A stretch of 64,000 nucleotides of DNA from JASJBU01 sp963797085 (GCA_963797085.1 CAWCOA010000004.1:310001-374000); one strand, 5' to 3'; counted from the first letter of the stretch, positions 48,020 to 58,104 are shown. Translations and numbers: made by a program. Notes: generated by a model not told the origin, from the sequence alone.

Positions 48020-49113
48020 ATGACAGACTGTCTTATCGTTGGCGGCGGGCTTCTCGGTCTGTTGACAGCCAGGGAGCTTGCATCTACCGGTTTAACAACC
48101 ACCCTAATCGATCAGGGTGATACTGGCCGGGAGTCCTCCTGGGCAGGTGGCGGCATTGTATCCCCGCTCTATCCATGGCGTTATAATGATGCAGTAGCGG
48201 CATTAGCCAAATGGAGCCAAATCAAGTATCCGGAACTCTGTCATTCACTCACACAATCATCTGATATCGATCCAGAGCACATCAATAGTGGCATGTTGAT
48301 CGCAGAAGCAAATGAAACACAGGCAGCAGAAACCTGGGCAAAGAACCTCCAAATCGATTTATCAGTGATATCATCGGAAGCATGTCGCCAGCCTCGAGCC
48401 TCAGTTAGCTTCACCGCAAGACAACACGATATGGATGCCAGCAGTATGTCAGGTCAGGAATCCTCGGTTTGTTCAAGCTTTAGCTGCGGACATCATAGGG
48501 CGAGGAGTCACAATACATACCCAGCAATCAGTCACTGGATTACTGTCAACTAAAAATCGAATCATCGGACGTCAAGACATCAAACGGCGCACTGTATGCT
48601 GATAATGTTGTGATCTGCGCCGGCGCCTGGACGACTCAACTGCTAAAACCACATACGCCTGAGCCTGACATCCGCCCGATTCGAGGCCAGATGCTTTTAT
48701 TCAATACAAAACCCGGACTCATCAAACGTATAGTATTGGAAGGCAATCGCTACATCATTCCAAGAAAAGATGGCCGGGTACTGTTCGGCAGCACGATGGA
48801 AGACGTTGGTTTTAAGAAAAAAACCACTCAGGAAGCGAGAGATGAGCTTTACAATATTGCCACAGAACGCTTCCCGGTATTGAAAGAATACCCGATAGAA
48901 AAGCATTGGGCAGGACTGAGGCCAGGCTCTCCAACTGGCATTCCCTATATTTGCAGTCACCCGGAACTGGCCGGTCTCTATATCAATGCAGGGCATTTTC
49001 GAAACGGCGTCGTGTTGGGCCCAGCATCTGCACGCTTGTGCGCTGACCTGGTCACCGGAAGAGAGCCTTCGTTACCTGCTGCCCCTTACAGGTTAAACGC
49101 ACCCCGCGAATGA
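48020..49113 (+). CDS. thiO: Glycine oxidase ThiO-like FAD-dependent oxidoreductase; two or three frameshifts
   Basis: About 364 residues. Makes the iminoglycine used for thiazole synthesis in thiamine production. The FAD-binding start is DCLIVGGGLLGLLTARELAS, followed by RESSWAGGGIVSPLYPWRY; C-terminal substrate-domain segments are VVICAGAWTTQLL, IRPIRGQMLLF, YIIPRKDGRVLFGST and YINAGHFRNGVVLGPASA. The middle portion is spread over frames, with changes near 48440, 48550 and possibly 48600, and reads NPRFVQALAADIIGRGV in the intermediate frame. All ThiO motifs are in order. Confidence 0.85.
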
Positions 49114-49233
49114 GTTAAATAATGCAGCCGGTATTTATTGGTCGGCGGCAAGGACAATCTTTGTTTTATGATTGGGAGCAGCAAGATAAGATAGACCTAG
49201 GCCAAACTCCACGATTATAATGTCGCCTCTTTG

Positions 49234-49309
<76 letters not shown>

Positions 49310-49351
49310 TCTTGCAAATTTACAGTGAGGATATATCAAATTGATGTATCT

Positions 49352-49798
49352 TCAATTATCCCGCATCACCTGGTCATCGTACTGGGTTTCAAAATAGAGC
49401 TTGTGCTTCGCCTCTTCCTGAGCCAGACCAAGAAACAGCTCCTTGAGTTCCGGGTCAGTCACTTTCACCGCCAGATCTGAATAGAGCCGATAGGCTGCCT
49501 TCTCCCGTTTCATCGCTACTATCATGGCGTCCTGCAGACTGATGTCGTCCTGCGGTTCCACATCCACTAGATAATCACTGATCTTCAGATCCTGGACATG
49601 GTATTCAGGCGACAACAGCTTTTCGCCCTTCTTCACCGACTTGAGCTTGCCCTTGTGGCGCATCTCCTCTTTGCTGAAGGATAGCAGCATGTCCTTCATC
49701 CAGGCGCTGCTGACACGCTCAGCTAGATTGGTATAGAAATCGGCCGCGGCCTGCTCACGTTCGATAGCAAAATCGAGAATCTCGTCTACGGTATTCAT
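49352..49798 (-). CDS. Rubrerythrin-like / ferritin-fold diiron protein
   Basis: A 148-residue four-helix bundle. Metal ligands: EREQAAADFYTNLA in helix 1, SKEEMRHKGKL (EExxH) in helix 2, KREKAAYRLYSDL in helix 3 and AQEEAKHKLYFET in helix 4. It lacks the rubredoxin tail of classical rubrerythrin. It follows the NuoI-GltD fusion by 20 bases at the end of the operon. A peroxide- or oxygen-scavenging role for an oxygen-sensitive iron-sulfur complex is a reasonable inference; no direct evidence. Confidence 0.85.
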   Translation of the reverse strand: MNTVDEILDFAIEREQAAADFYTNLAERVSSAWMKDMLLSFSKEEMRHKGKLKSVKKGEKLLSPEYHVQDLKISDYLVDVEPQDDISLQDAMIVAMKREKAAYRLYSDLAVKVTDPELKELFLGLAQEEAKHKLYFETQYDDQVMRDN

Positions 49799-49818
49799 CT
49801 GTGTTCCTCTTCCTTTGG

Positions 49819-51606
49819 TCAGGAGTCCATTTCACCTGAAAGTAATTTGTGGATACCTCGGGCAGCATGGTGACCATCCTCGATGGCGCTGATCGCATCG
49901 GCAGTGTTGTTGGCAATATCTCCGCCCACGAACAATTTCTTCAAAGTGGTCTGCTGATATTCACCCGGTACAAATTTACCCCACTTGAACTCGATCTGAT
50001 CACGATATTCGCCCGGGATAAAATCCAGATTGCCACCCTGCCCGATGGCCGAGATGATGCAGTCATAGGTCTCCTCATGCATGCGGTCCTCCTGCAGCAC
50101 CGGACGAGGACGGCCACCCTTGTCATCGGCAACCATTTCCGCCTCACCCCAGGAGATGGTCACCTGATCCGGGCTGCCTGCATCCTTGATCTCCACCGGA
50201 ATCGCCTGGATCACAATATTGCATCCTTCGGCTTGAGACTCATGAATTTCCTCCGGATCGGCGGGCATATCCTCGATACGCCGACGATAGAGGATGGTGA
50301 CGTTCGCGCCTAGACGGCGAGATACCCGCGCTGCATCCATAGCCACATTACCGCCGCCGATTACCGCCACGTTCTTGCCCACGCCGGGATCCTTGCCGCT
50401 GGCAACGTCATCCAGCACTTGCAAACCGGAGAGCACTCTCGGGTGATCCTCACCATTGACTCGCAGATTGGAGGGTATGTTCAAACCAAGTGCCATGAAC
50501 ACCGCATCATACTTGTCCATTAGTTCAGTGAACTGTACTTCCTTACCGACACGGGTATTGAAGCGCATCTCCACCCCAATGGAACGGATGTACTCGATGT
50601 CTTTATCCAGTTGATCATCAGGCAACCGATAGGAGGGAACGCCATAACGCAGCATGCCGCCGGCCCGATCCTGAGCCTCGAATACAGTCACCGCGTAACC
50701 CTTGCGGCGTAGATAATAAGCTGCGCTCATACCGCCCGGACCGGCGCCGACGATGGCAACCTGTTTCCCGTTTTCCACCACTTCATCACCGAGGATTTCC
50801 CGGTAGCGCTCTCTTGGGACACGATCAACGATGGCCCGTTTGAGCCAGCGGATCGCCAGTGGATCGCCTTGAGCGCCAACCGGACAGACCTCCTCGCAAC
50901 GGTGTGTACAAATGCGCCCGCAAGTTGAGGAGAAAGGGTTTGTTTCGTAGAGGATACGCAGACCTTTTTCGTAGTCTCCTTCCCGTACTGTTTTTATATA
51001 GTCAGGAATGGACATATGCGCGGGACAGGTAGCGACACAAAGTCCGCACTCGATACAGCGGTCGGCCTCATCCTTAGCCTCGGCTTCAGTGTAGCCTTTC
51101 ATCACCTCTTCGAAGGATTTGAGACCTTCCTCAGGGGCCAGCATCTCCATTTCGATACGTTCACCGCGCAGTAGATGATAGTCGTCGTCGCGCCGGTAGC
51201 CTAATTCCTGGCCGTTCCAGGACATGTTGTCCGCGCCGGCGATGAAGTTGAAATCGGTGGGATCTTCTGTGATCCAGGCGTAGTGATTGCTTAGACGCAA
51301 CGAGCGGGTAGTGCAGATATCCACACACAGGGCACACCAGCAACAACGTCCGTAGTCGAATTTTGGCCGCAAGCCGCTGTCACCCGGTTTGGGTTCCAGA
51401 CCTTCCACCTGCACCATATCTATGGCGTGGTTCTGACAGATCGCCTCGCAGGTGCCACAACCCACGCACTCTTCCAGCACGTTGACATGGAAACCGCGAT
51501 AACGGGGTGCGCCGGGACGCTCTTCAATGGGGTGTTTCTGGGTATAGGGCTTTTCAAAGGCCCGCTGCCAGACATAAAAGGGTGAGATGAGATCTTTCAG
51601 GCTCAC
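49819..51606 (-). CDS. NuoI-type 8Fe ferredoxin fused to GltD-like NAD(P)H/FAD oxidoreductase
   Basis: A 595-residue fusion. N-terminal NuoI-like ferredoxin with two [4Fe-4S] motifs, CVGCGTCEAIC (about residue 47) and CCWCALCVDIC (about 88). A GltD/NfnB-type module follows: CIECGLCVATCP (about 188), CGRICTHRCEEVCP, the FAD-binding AIVGAGPGGMSAAYY, the NAD(P)H-binding AVIGGGNVAMDAAR and the terminal VGGDIANNTADAISAIEDGH. It would connect a pyridine nucleotide (or ferredoxin) pool to the NuoBCD-like electron path and so replaces NuoE, NuoF and NuoG, which are absent. Four bases separate it from the NuoD-like gene. Confidence 0.9.
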   Translation of the reverse strand: MSLKDLISPFYVWQRAFEKPYTQKHPIEERPGAPRYRGFHVNVLEECVGCGTCEAICQNHAIDMVQVEGLEPKPGDSGLRPKFDYGRCCWCALCVDICTTRSLRLSNHYAWITEDPTDFNFIAGADNMSWNGQELGYRRDDDYHLLRGERIEMEMLAPEEGLKSFEEVMKGYTEAEAKDEADRCIECGLCVATCPAHMSIPDYIKTVREGDYEKGLRILYETNPFSSTCGRICTHRCEEVCPVGAQGDPLAIRWLKRAIVDRVPRERYREILGDEVVENGKQVAIVGAGPGGMSAAYYLRRKGYAVTVFEAQDRAGGMLRYGVPSYRLPDDQLDKDIEYIRSIGVEMRFNTRVGKEVQFTELMDKYDAVFMALGLNIPSNLRVNGEDHPRVLSGLQVLDDVASGKDPGVGKNVAVIGGGNVAMDAARVSRRLGANVTILYRRRIEDMPADPEEIHESQAEGCNIVIQAIPVEIKDAGSPDQVTISWGEAEMVADDKGGRPRPVLQEDRMHEETYDCIISAIGQGGNLDFIPGEYRDQIEFKWGKFVPGEYQQTTLKKLFVGGDIANNTADAISAIEDGHHAARGIHKLLSGEMDS

Positions 51607-51610
51607 GGTG

Positions 51611-52747
51611 TCACCTCTCGATTTCAGGGGGATAGGTATGCAGGGAGACCATCAGGCCGGCGATATCGGCGATATTGGTGCCTACCGCCAGTTTTTCCAT
51701 CACCGCGATGGCATGGGTGTAGCTCGGTCCTCTGACATGCACGCGGCGCAGAAACTGGGTGCCGTCGGTCACCAGATAGTAGCCGTATTCACCACGGGTA
51801 CACTCGGCCTTGACGTAAGTCTCGCCAGCCGGCACCTCCCAGTGCAATACATTGGGCATCTTGGCCTGGAATGGGCCGTCAGTGGGCATGCGATCGAGGA
51901 TCTGGCGCATCATGCGGATGCCTTCAAACATCTCCTGTAGGCGCACCTCGGCCCGTGCATAGGTATCGGACTCGGTACCGGTAATCACATCGAATTCGAG
52001 TTGATCATAAACCAGATAGGGTTCGTCCCGGCGCAGGTCCCGCTTGAACCCGGCAGCTCGCGCGTTCGGCCCGACGATACCGTATTGGTCCACCATCTCC
52101 TTCGAAATAACGCCGAGGCCCTTGGTGCGGGTCTTGAACACCACATTCTTGAACAGCACCTTCTCCACTTCACCGAGCAGTTTCTCGACCCGATTCAGGA
52201 CATCGCGGGCCCGCTCCTCGAACCCTTCAGGCAGGCGCGCCCGCACCCCGCCCGGCACGATATACATGTGGTAGACCCGAGCACCGGTCATCTCTTCGAA
52301 CAGGTCCAGTACATAGTCGCGGTGGGTGACGGTCCATTGATAGATCGTACCCTGACCAAACGCAGCACCGATGCCGCCCAACCACATCAGATAGCTGGCC
52401 AGGCGCATCAGCTCAAGATTGAGAGTTCGCAGCCATTGCGCCCGTTCCGGCGACTCGATACCCGACAACTCCTCCACCGCCGCCGCGTAGAGATATTCGT
52501 TGAAGGTCGGTTCCGGTACCGCGATGCGGCAGACGATGGGAAAATTCTGGATGAAGGTGCGGCGCTCCATGAGCTTTTCGAAGCCACGGTGCAGGTAGCC
52601 CACATGGGTCTTGCAGTCGACCACTTCGTCGCCGCACAGGATGAGCTCCAGGGACATATTGCCGGTGATGCCGGGATGTTGCGGACCCTGCCAGATCTTG
52701 ACGTATTTACCTGATTCCAGGTCGATGGGCGCGTTCTGTTCTTGCAT
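51611..52747 (-). CDS. NuoD / MbsL-like 49-kDa subunit without nickel ligands
   Basis: A 378-residue homologue of the complex I 49-kDa subunit and of [NiFe]-hydrogenase large subunits. Family text: KIWQGPQHPGITGNMSLEL, HVGYLHRGFEKLMERRTF, ELMRLASYLMWLGG and RGEYGYYLVTDGTQF. The N-terminal CxxC of hydrogenases is replaced (PIVCRIAVPEP) and no C-terminal DPCxxC is present, so this is not a hydrogenase. Small sequence differences from ordinary NuoD (QGPQHPGI for FGPQHPAA-type) place it in the Mbx/MBS/ancestral branch, which is inference. Confidence 0.88.
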   Translation of the reverse strand: MQEQNAPIDLESGKYVKIWQGPQHPGITGNMSLELILCGDEVVDCKTHVGYLHRGFEKLMERRTFIQNFPIVCRIAVPEPTFNEYLYAAAVEELSGIESPERAQWLRTLNLELMRLASYLMWLGGIGAAFGQGTIYQWTVTHRDYVLDLFEEMTGARVYHMYIVPGGVRARLPEGFEERARDVLNRVEKLLGEVEKVLFKNVVFKTRTKGLGVISKEMVDQYGIVGPNARAAGFKRDLRRDEPYLVYDQLEFDVITGTESDTYARAEVRLQEMFEGIRMMRQILDRMPTDGPFQAKMPNVLHWEVPAGETYVKAECTRGEYGYYLVTDGTQFLRRVHVRGPSYTHAIAVMEKLAVGTNIADIAGLMVSLHTYPPEIER

Positions 52748-52774
52748 GCTCTACGTTTCCGTAATTCTGGAAAA

Positions 52775-53326
52775 TCAGTCGTTATCAGTATGGATCGGGT
52801 ACATGATCTGCTTCATGTGCTCGCGGGGATCTTCGCTGATGCGACCTTCCCGGTCGAAGAAGCGATCCTTGCTGTAGGCCACAGTATCGAACTCCCTGCG
52901 CATCGGAGGGATCTCATCCCAACCCTCCAGACAGAAGTCGTCGTCCAGTCTCGGACTGCCGGGAAAGCGGATACCATACATCTCCCGCAGCTCGCGCTGA
53001 TAAGTGGCGGCTTGGGCCCAGAGCTCGTGGATGGATTCCATCTCCTCGCCATCCCGGCCGATATCCACATGCACGGCGATATTATGGTGACGCTCGTAGT
53101 TATGCAGCATATAGGTCAGAGTGAAGCGCCCATCCTCGATGTAGTCGATGACCGTCATGAAAGCCAGGTGGGTATATTTTGCCCCGTCACGTAGTTCGCG
53201 GATAAACTGCACCGCATCCTCCTTGGGAATCTTCAGCAGCAGCAAACTGGCCTTCTGCTCCTTGACCTCTGTAATAGAGTAATGGTCTGCAAGCTGGCTG
53301 ATGAGGCTTTTCGAGTCTTGATTCAT
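52775..53326 (-). CDS. NuoC / MbsK-like 30-kDa subunit
   Basis: A 183-residue protein of the 30-kDa subunit family with TYMLHNYERHHNIAVHVDIG, the family region IHELWAQAATYQRELREMYG followed by IRFPGSPRLDDDFCLEGW, and DEIPPMRREFD. It is separate from the NuoD-like protein, as in archaeal and most bacterial versions. The gene lies 27 bases upstream of the NuoD-like gene. Confidence 0.9.
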   Translation of the reverse strand: MNQDSKSLISQLADHYSITEVKEQKASLLLLKIPKEDAVQFIRELRDGAKYTHLAFMTVIDYIEDGRFTLTYMLHNYERHHNIAVHVDIGRDGEEMESIHELWAQAATYQRELREMYGIRFPGSPRLDDDFCLEGWDEIPPMRREFDTVAYSKDRFFDREGRISEDPREHMKQIMYPIHTDND

Positions 53327-53362
53327 AATCTGCTATCAATATGGCTTATTGTGTCAATACGC

Positions 53363-53995
53363 TTACCAGCTGTAGTCCGGCATATCCCAGTTCTTGATGA
53401 TGCGTTTCTGGTTGGCCTTGTACCAATCCAGATTCTCGATATACCGGTTATGGCCGTCGGCACGTCCAGCCTTGATCTTCTTCTTCAATTCCAGCACCCC
53501 GGCCAGCAATACCTCAGGACGCGGCATACAGCCGGTGATATAGAGATCAACCGGGATATAGAGATCGAACTGATTCACCGTATTGTAACTGTCCCAATAC
53601 ATCCCCCCGTTCACCGGGCAGATGCCCAAAGCCACCACAAACTTGGGGCCCTGCATCTGCTCATAGGAGCGGATAATGCGCTTCAAGGTCTTCACCGAGG
53701 CGTAACCACCGATCATGAACACCGATGCCTGGCGTGGCGTAGGGCGAGGCTGAACGCCGAAACGATAGGCATCATAGCGGGAGGTCATCAGCGGATTGAG
53801 TTCCACCGCCCCACAACCTGTGCCAAATGCGAGCAACCAAAGGGAGTTGGCCCTGACCCAGTTGATGAATTTTTCCACCACCTCTACCGGATAGGGCTGA
53901 TAAGGGACCGGCCTCGCATCAGAGAAAAGATCCCGTTCTTCCGCAGTGAGTCCTTCGTTGGCCATAGGGCCCAGAGATTTGTCTTTAGTCAACAT
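53363..53995 (-). CDS. NuoB / MbsJ-like subunit with only three cysteines
   Basis: A 210-residue homologue of the complex I N2-cluster subunit. Ordinary NuoB has a CC pair plus two further Cys. Here the first site reads FGTGCGAVEL (one Cys), the second VALGICPVNGG (one Cys) and the third YITGCMPRPEVLL (one Cys). No other cysteine occurs in the protein. A [4Fe-4S] cluster would therefore have three protein thiolates and one open or non-cysteine position. As I recall, the structure of archaeal MBS proposed such a proximal cluster as the site of sulfane reduction; this should be checked. The usual PGCPPRPE is also altered. Confidence 0.88.
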   Translation of the reverse strand: MLTKDKSLGPMANEGLTAEERDLFSDARPVPYQPYPVEVVEKFINWVRANSLWLLAFGTGCGAVELNPLMTSRYDAYRFGVQPRPTPRQASVFMIGGYASVKTLKRIIRSYEQMQGPKFVVALGICPVNGGMYWDSYNTVNQFDLYIPVDLYITGCMPRPEVLLAGVLELKKKIKAGRADGHNRYIENLDWYKANQKRIIKNWDMPDYSW

Positions 53996-54035
53996 CGCCT
54001 AGCTCCGTTATCATCATCAATCATTAATTGGACAA

Positions 54036-54959
54036 TCAATTGATGAGAAAAATCTGTACAAATGCAATCGACGCTATGCCGATCAGGGTGGGTATGCGCA
54101 GGAAGAAGCGAATCGACTGATCGACCCGAAAACGCGGAAAGGCAGCACCCACCACCACAGCCACCATGTAGATGGCCCAGGTCTTGATCACCAGTTCGAT
54201 CAGCCCGTTGGCGCCACCAAAGAACAGATCCATGAACAGAATCAGTTTGGCGCCGGCAAAAATCGCCCGATTGGTGGCCATCATCGCCAGAAAAGAGCTG
54301 TGATACTCGGTGGGCGGACCGATCGGTATCTCGTTAGGCGCAGTCACCACATCAAACGGCGGATACATGGTCATGCCCAGAAAGGCCAGCATGGCGGCAA
54401 CCACTGCCAGTGGGTTGGTAAACAGGGTCCAGTTCATAACTCCACCCTGCTGCGCCGCCACGATCTCGTTGATGGACAGGGTATCGTACTGAATCACGAT
54501 GGCGATGATGGCCAAGGCAAAAGGCACCTCGTAGGCCGTCATCTGCCCCAGGCCACGGGCCACACCGATGGCGCTGAAGGGGTGACCACTCTCCCCTGCC
54601 CCCAGGGCCATGCCGAGTTGGCCGAAGAAGACGAAGTACATCGCCAGCAGCAGATCACCGGCAAAGCTGAAGTTGGAAAACATCTCACTGCCGTAGATCA
54701 CCGGAATGAAGGCCAGGGTGCCGATGCCACCCGCGATCCGGAATACCGGTCCCAGGTAGAACATCACCCCATGGCTCACTGCGGTGCGCTTGCCCAGGTT
54801 CTTGATGATATCCAGGAAGGGTTGCCAGTAAGGAATACCGATACGTCCCTGCACTTTTGCCATGGTGCGGGCAACGGTAGCCCCGAGCAGTAACCCGTAG
54901 ACTGTGACTATTCCCAGGGTGATTAGAAAATAACCAATCTTTACGGCCCAATATTCCAT
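54036..54959 (-). CDS. NuoH / MbsM-like membrane subunit
   Basis: A 307-residue membrane protein with eight or so helices, linking the soluble arm to the antiporter modules. Family text: TVARTMAKVQGRIGIPYWQP near the start (NuoH has R.QxR-type arms there), GMALGAGESGHPFSAIGVAR, TAYEVPFALAIIAIV and EIPIGPPTEYHSSFLAMM, with the conserved Glu residues of the quinone-channel-like region. Situated between the double antiporter and the NuoB-like gene, as in MBH/MBS operons. Confidence 0.9.
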   Translation of the reverse strand: MEYWAVKIGYFLITLGIVTVYGLLLGATVARTMAKVQGRIGIPYWQPFLDIIKNLGKRTAVSHGVMFYLGPVFRIAGGIGTLAFIPVIYGSEMFSNFSFAGDLLLAMYFVFFGQLGMALGAGESGHPFSAIGVARGLGQMTAYEVPFALAIIAIVIQYDTLSINEIVAAQQGGVMNWTLFTNPLAVVAAMLAFLGMTMYPPFDVVTAPNEIPIGPPTEYHSSFLAMMATNRAIFAGAKLILFMDLFFGGANGLIELVIKTWAIYMVAVVVGAAFPRFRVDQSIRFFLRIPTLIGIASIAFVQIFLIN

Positions 54960-54962
54960 GAT

Positions 54963-57900
54963 TTAACCCATGCCTCCGACCGCGATATAGATCATCACTA
55001 CATAAAACAACACATACAGGGCGTAGGTCTGGCCGTTACCCGTGTAGAGAACCCGCAGCGTGGAACCAATCGTATTGCTCCACTCAGACACTCCATCCCA
55101 GAAAGCGGTTGCCCTGGGCTTTATGAATGAACCAAATGCCTTCTCATAAAAAGAGTAAAAGTTATAGGCATAATGGGCCGTCTGCGGGCTCTGGGGACGC
55201 TCTGCGGCAAATACGATATTGAACTGCTTGACCTTCTGGATATGCATAAAGCGGGACAGGAACAGCAGGATCAACAGCGGCACCAGAAACACCCCGGCGA
55301 CGACGTTGATGATCATAAAACCATCCCAGTAGCCTAGGTGGCTCTTGAGTATCGAACCTTCCCAGATCAAGGTCTCAGGAAAATTACCGGCAATCGCCGT
55401 CATGATCGGATCGATCAGCAACTTGGGCCAGACCGAGAAGGCCATAATCGCCACGATCAGCAGGATCTGTGGTACCAGCAACAACCAGGGCGCCTCGCGC
55501 AGATCCTTATGCGCTGTTTTACGCTGCCCAAGAAATACCGTGTGGATCAGCCGGAACAGATACAGAAAGGCTATCGCGCTGGCGAAAAAGGCAAGACCAG
55601 CCTGCCAGTACCAGCCCTTGTCGAACAGGGCGTTGAGAAACAGCCACTTGCTGCCAAAGCCGGTCAGCGGCGGCACGCCGGAGATAGCGATGATGCCGAT
55701 CAACACCGAGATAAAGGTCATCGGCATGTTCTTGTCCAGCCCCCCATCTTGTACATCAAACGGGTGCCGGTGCGGAATACCAGACCGGCTACCGCCAGGA
55801 ACAATAAGCCCTTGAACAGCAGGTGGTTGACGGTTAGATAGCCGGCGCTCACCCAGCCAAGCTGGCTGGATATGGCAATTGCAGTGATGATATAACCCAC
55901 CTGCCCCATACTGGAGTAGGCCAGCAGTTTCTTGACATCTTCCTGGAACAGGGCCATCAGGGCGCCTACGAAAGCGGTGATAACGCCCAGCCAGCCCACC
56001 ACATAATTCACCTGATCAACAGCGCCTGCCCCATTCACAGCCAGGTGCAAACCCGGCCAGCAAGAGACCAAATATCGCGGCCTTGCCTACCACAGCTGAG
56101 AGCAGTGCGGAAAAATCATCCTCGGCTTCACTGTAGGCTCCCGGCAGCCAGATATGCAGCCCTGCGGCACCCGCCTTGATCAGAAAACCAAGCACCAGCA
56201 GGGTATAGACGAGGGTTGCCGATGCCTGGACGTTGCTCAGATCAGACAGCTGGATAGAACCGGTCTCCCCATAGGCGAAACCAAAGCCTGCCATGATCAG
56301 GAAGGCGGAGCCCAGAGAGAACATCAGGAAGGTCAGGATATGCTCCTTCGCGCCGCGCCCCAGGGAGATCATCAGATAGGAACTGAGAGTCAGAATTTCC
56401 CAGGCAAAAAAGAACTGCAGTGAGGTGGTTGCCTCCAGCAGCGAGGCCAGGGAGAACAACAGTATGCCCAAGAGTGGATAGAATCCCTTGCGGGCGTCAG
56501 CACGATGCAGCACTGCAAAGGCGATCACGCCACCCCCCAACAACAGGATGAGCCCGAACAACCAGCGCAGGCCCTCCAACCCCATCGCGACAGGATAGGC
56601 GTAGGCGGCAAACGCCGCGAGCACAACGATAGCCTTCAGACGTCCCGGCATGCCATCGAGAGCGTACAACAGGATACCCATATAAACCGGCACCAGTACC
56701 CGGGCAGCATCCAATCCCAGCCAATGAGCAATAAGATGACCGCTGGCGAGCAGAGACAATGCAAACAGTCCGACCGGAATGAGCCTTCCGGACTTCTGTA
56801 TTTCAGGTGCTGAATCCCCCTCTTGCAGGGCGAAACCGAACCAGCGGTAGAGGTAGGCGGCCTCCAGCAATGAGCCCAGCAGCACAGCGAAAACCCAGAA
56901 CGGCAGCTCTCCAGCAGACAACTGCATGATCAGTTCCCACTTGGCCCAGAAACCGGGGAATGGGGGGAATCCCGCCAGGGCGGCCAGCAACACACCCAAC
57001 ATCACCAACACCAGCGGTTTGCGGCGTAAACCCACCCAATCTTTAGTAGCCGCGCCATCTACCGCACCCGCCAGCCAGAAGAGTCCAGCCTTGGCCAGCA
57101 GGTGGTTGATAAACAGCCCACCAATCACCAGGGTGACATACTCGGGCTTGTCCAGCATGTTCAGTATTGCCAGGGCCAGGGTCATCAGGCCCATCTGGGC
57201 CACCGATGAATAGCCAAGCATGCGCCTGACATTGCGTTGACGCAGACCGATAAAATTGGAGGCCAGAAATGTTGCGCCACCCACAGCAGCCACCACCGGC
57301 ATGAAACCCACCAGCAGGGGAACGATCTTAAAAAGAGCAAAAAAGGCACCGGCCGAGACACCCACCGATATCATCGCAGCCACGCCTGCCGGTACATTTT
57401 CGTAAACATCCAACCCCCAACCATTGGCTGGATAGGGTTTGAGTTCGATGAGTCACGCCTACCAGCAACAGCACACTGGCTACCAAGCCGATAGGACCGC
57501 TGATCTGGTCCAGATGGAGCAGCATGTCGTCCAGATTGAGGGTGCCGGTCAGGTGATAGAGCAGCATGGTTCCCAGCAGGAAGAAGGTCGAGGCCAGGGA
57601 GGTGGCGATGATGTATTTAAATCCTGCGGCCAGACTGGCGGGTGTTTTATCCAGAGCCAGCAGACCATAGGTGGCAAGTGCAGTGATCTCGATGAAGATA
57701 AACAGATTGAACAGATCACGGGTCATCACCATGCCGCTGATGCCCATGGCCAGAATCAGGTAGACCGACATGGCAGACGCCCGGCCTTTGAAGTACTCCA
57801 ACAGATACCAGCCGCCGAGAATCGCGGACAGATTGACCGCCGTCACCACAAACGCCTCAAACAGGCCGAAATAGAGATTGATCGCAAAGGGCGGCTGAAT

Positions 57901-58104
57901 GCCGGCAGTGATGATCTCTACCGCAGGCGCACCGTCCATCAACCGCAACAGCCAGACCGCGGAGATCAACAGCAGGTATATCTGGGTCAGCCAGAAAAGG
58001 GCATGGGCTGTTCTCTCGCTGCTCCTGGCGATTAACGGCAGCAGAAAGCCTGCTCCAAGGGCGGCAATAACCAGATTAATGGGGGCAAGCAGACCTTCTA
58101 CCAT
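54963..58104 (-). CDS. Fused double Mrp/NuoL-M-N-type antiporter subunit (H-H'); three frameshifts
   Basis: One polypeptide of about 1045 residues with two complete antiporter halves. Domain 1 (about 1-440) has the helix-5 Glu in FIFIEITALATYGLL, the helix-7 region ELKPYPANGWGLDVYENV and the helix-12 segment LAGFPPFPGFWAKWEL. Domain 2 (about 460-1045) has FFFAWEILTLSSYLMISL, the Lys-bearing KAGAAGLHIWLPGAYSEAE and SGVPPLTGFGSKWLF. The reading at 57413-56016 runs without break from domain 1 into domain 2, proving the fusion. Frame changes lie near 57430, 56040 and 55730, outside the junction. Each half can pump an ion, as in MbsH and MbsH' of MBS. Confidence 0.85.

Noticed and set aside
52001..52714. 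237-codon plus-strand frame opposite the NuoD-like gene
   Set aside because: A shadow frame: low-complexity translation, no family pattern, and fully inside a gene with clear homology.
49819..53995. [NiFe]-hydrogenase (Ech/Mbh type) instead of a NuoBCD-like module
   Set aside because: The large subunit lacks both CxxC nickel-binding motifs and there is no maturation gene nearby.
51611..54959. Ordinary complex I fragment (nuo operon)
   Set aside because: No nuoA, nuoE, nuoF, nuoG or nuoJ; genes continue into MnhE/F/G/B-type subunits, and the NuoB cysteine pair is missing.
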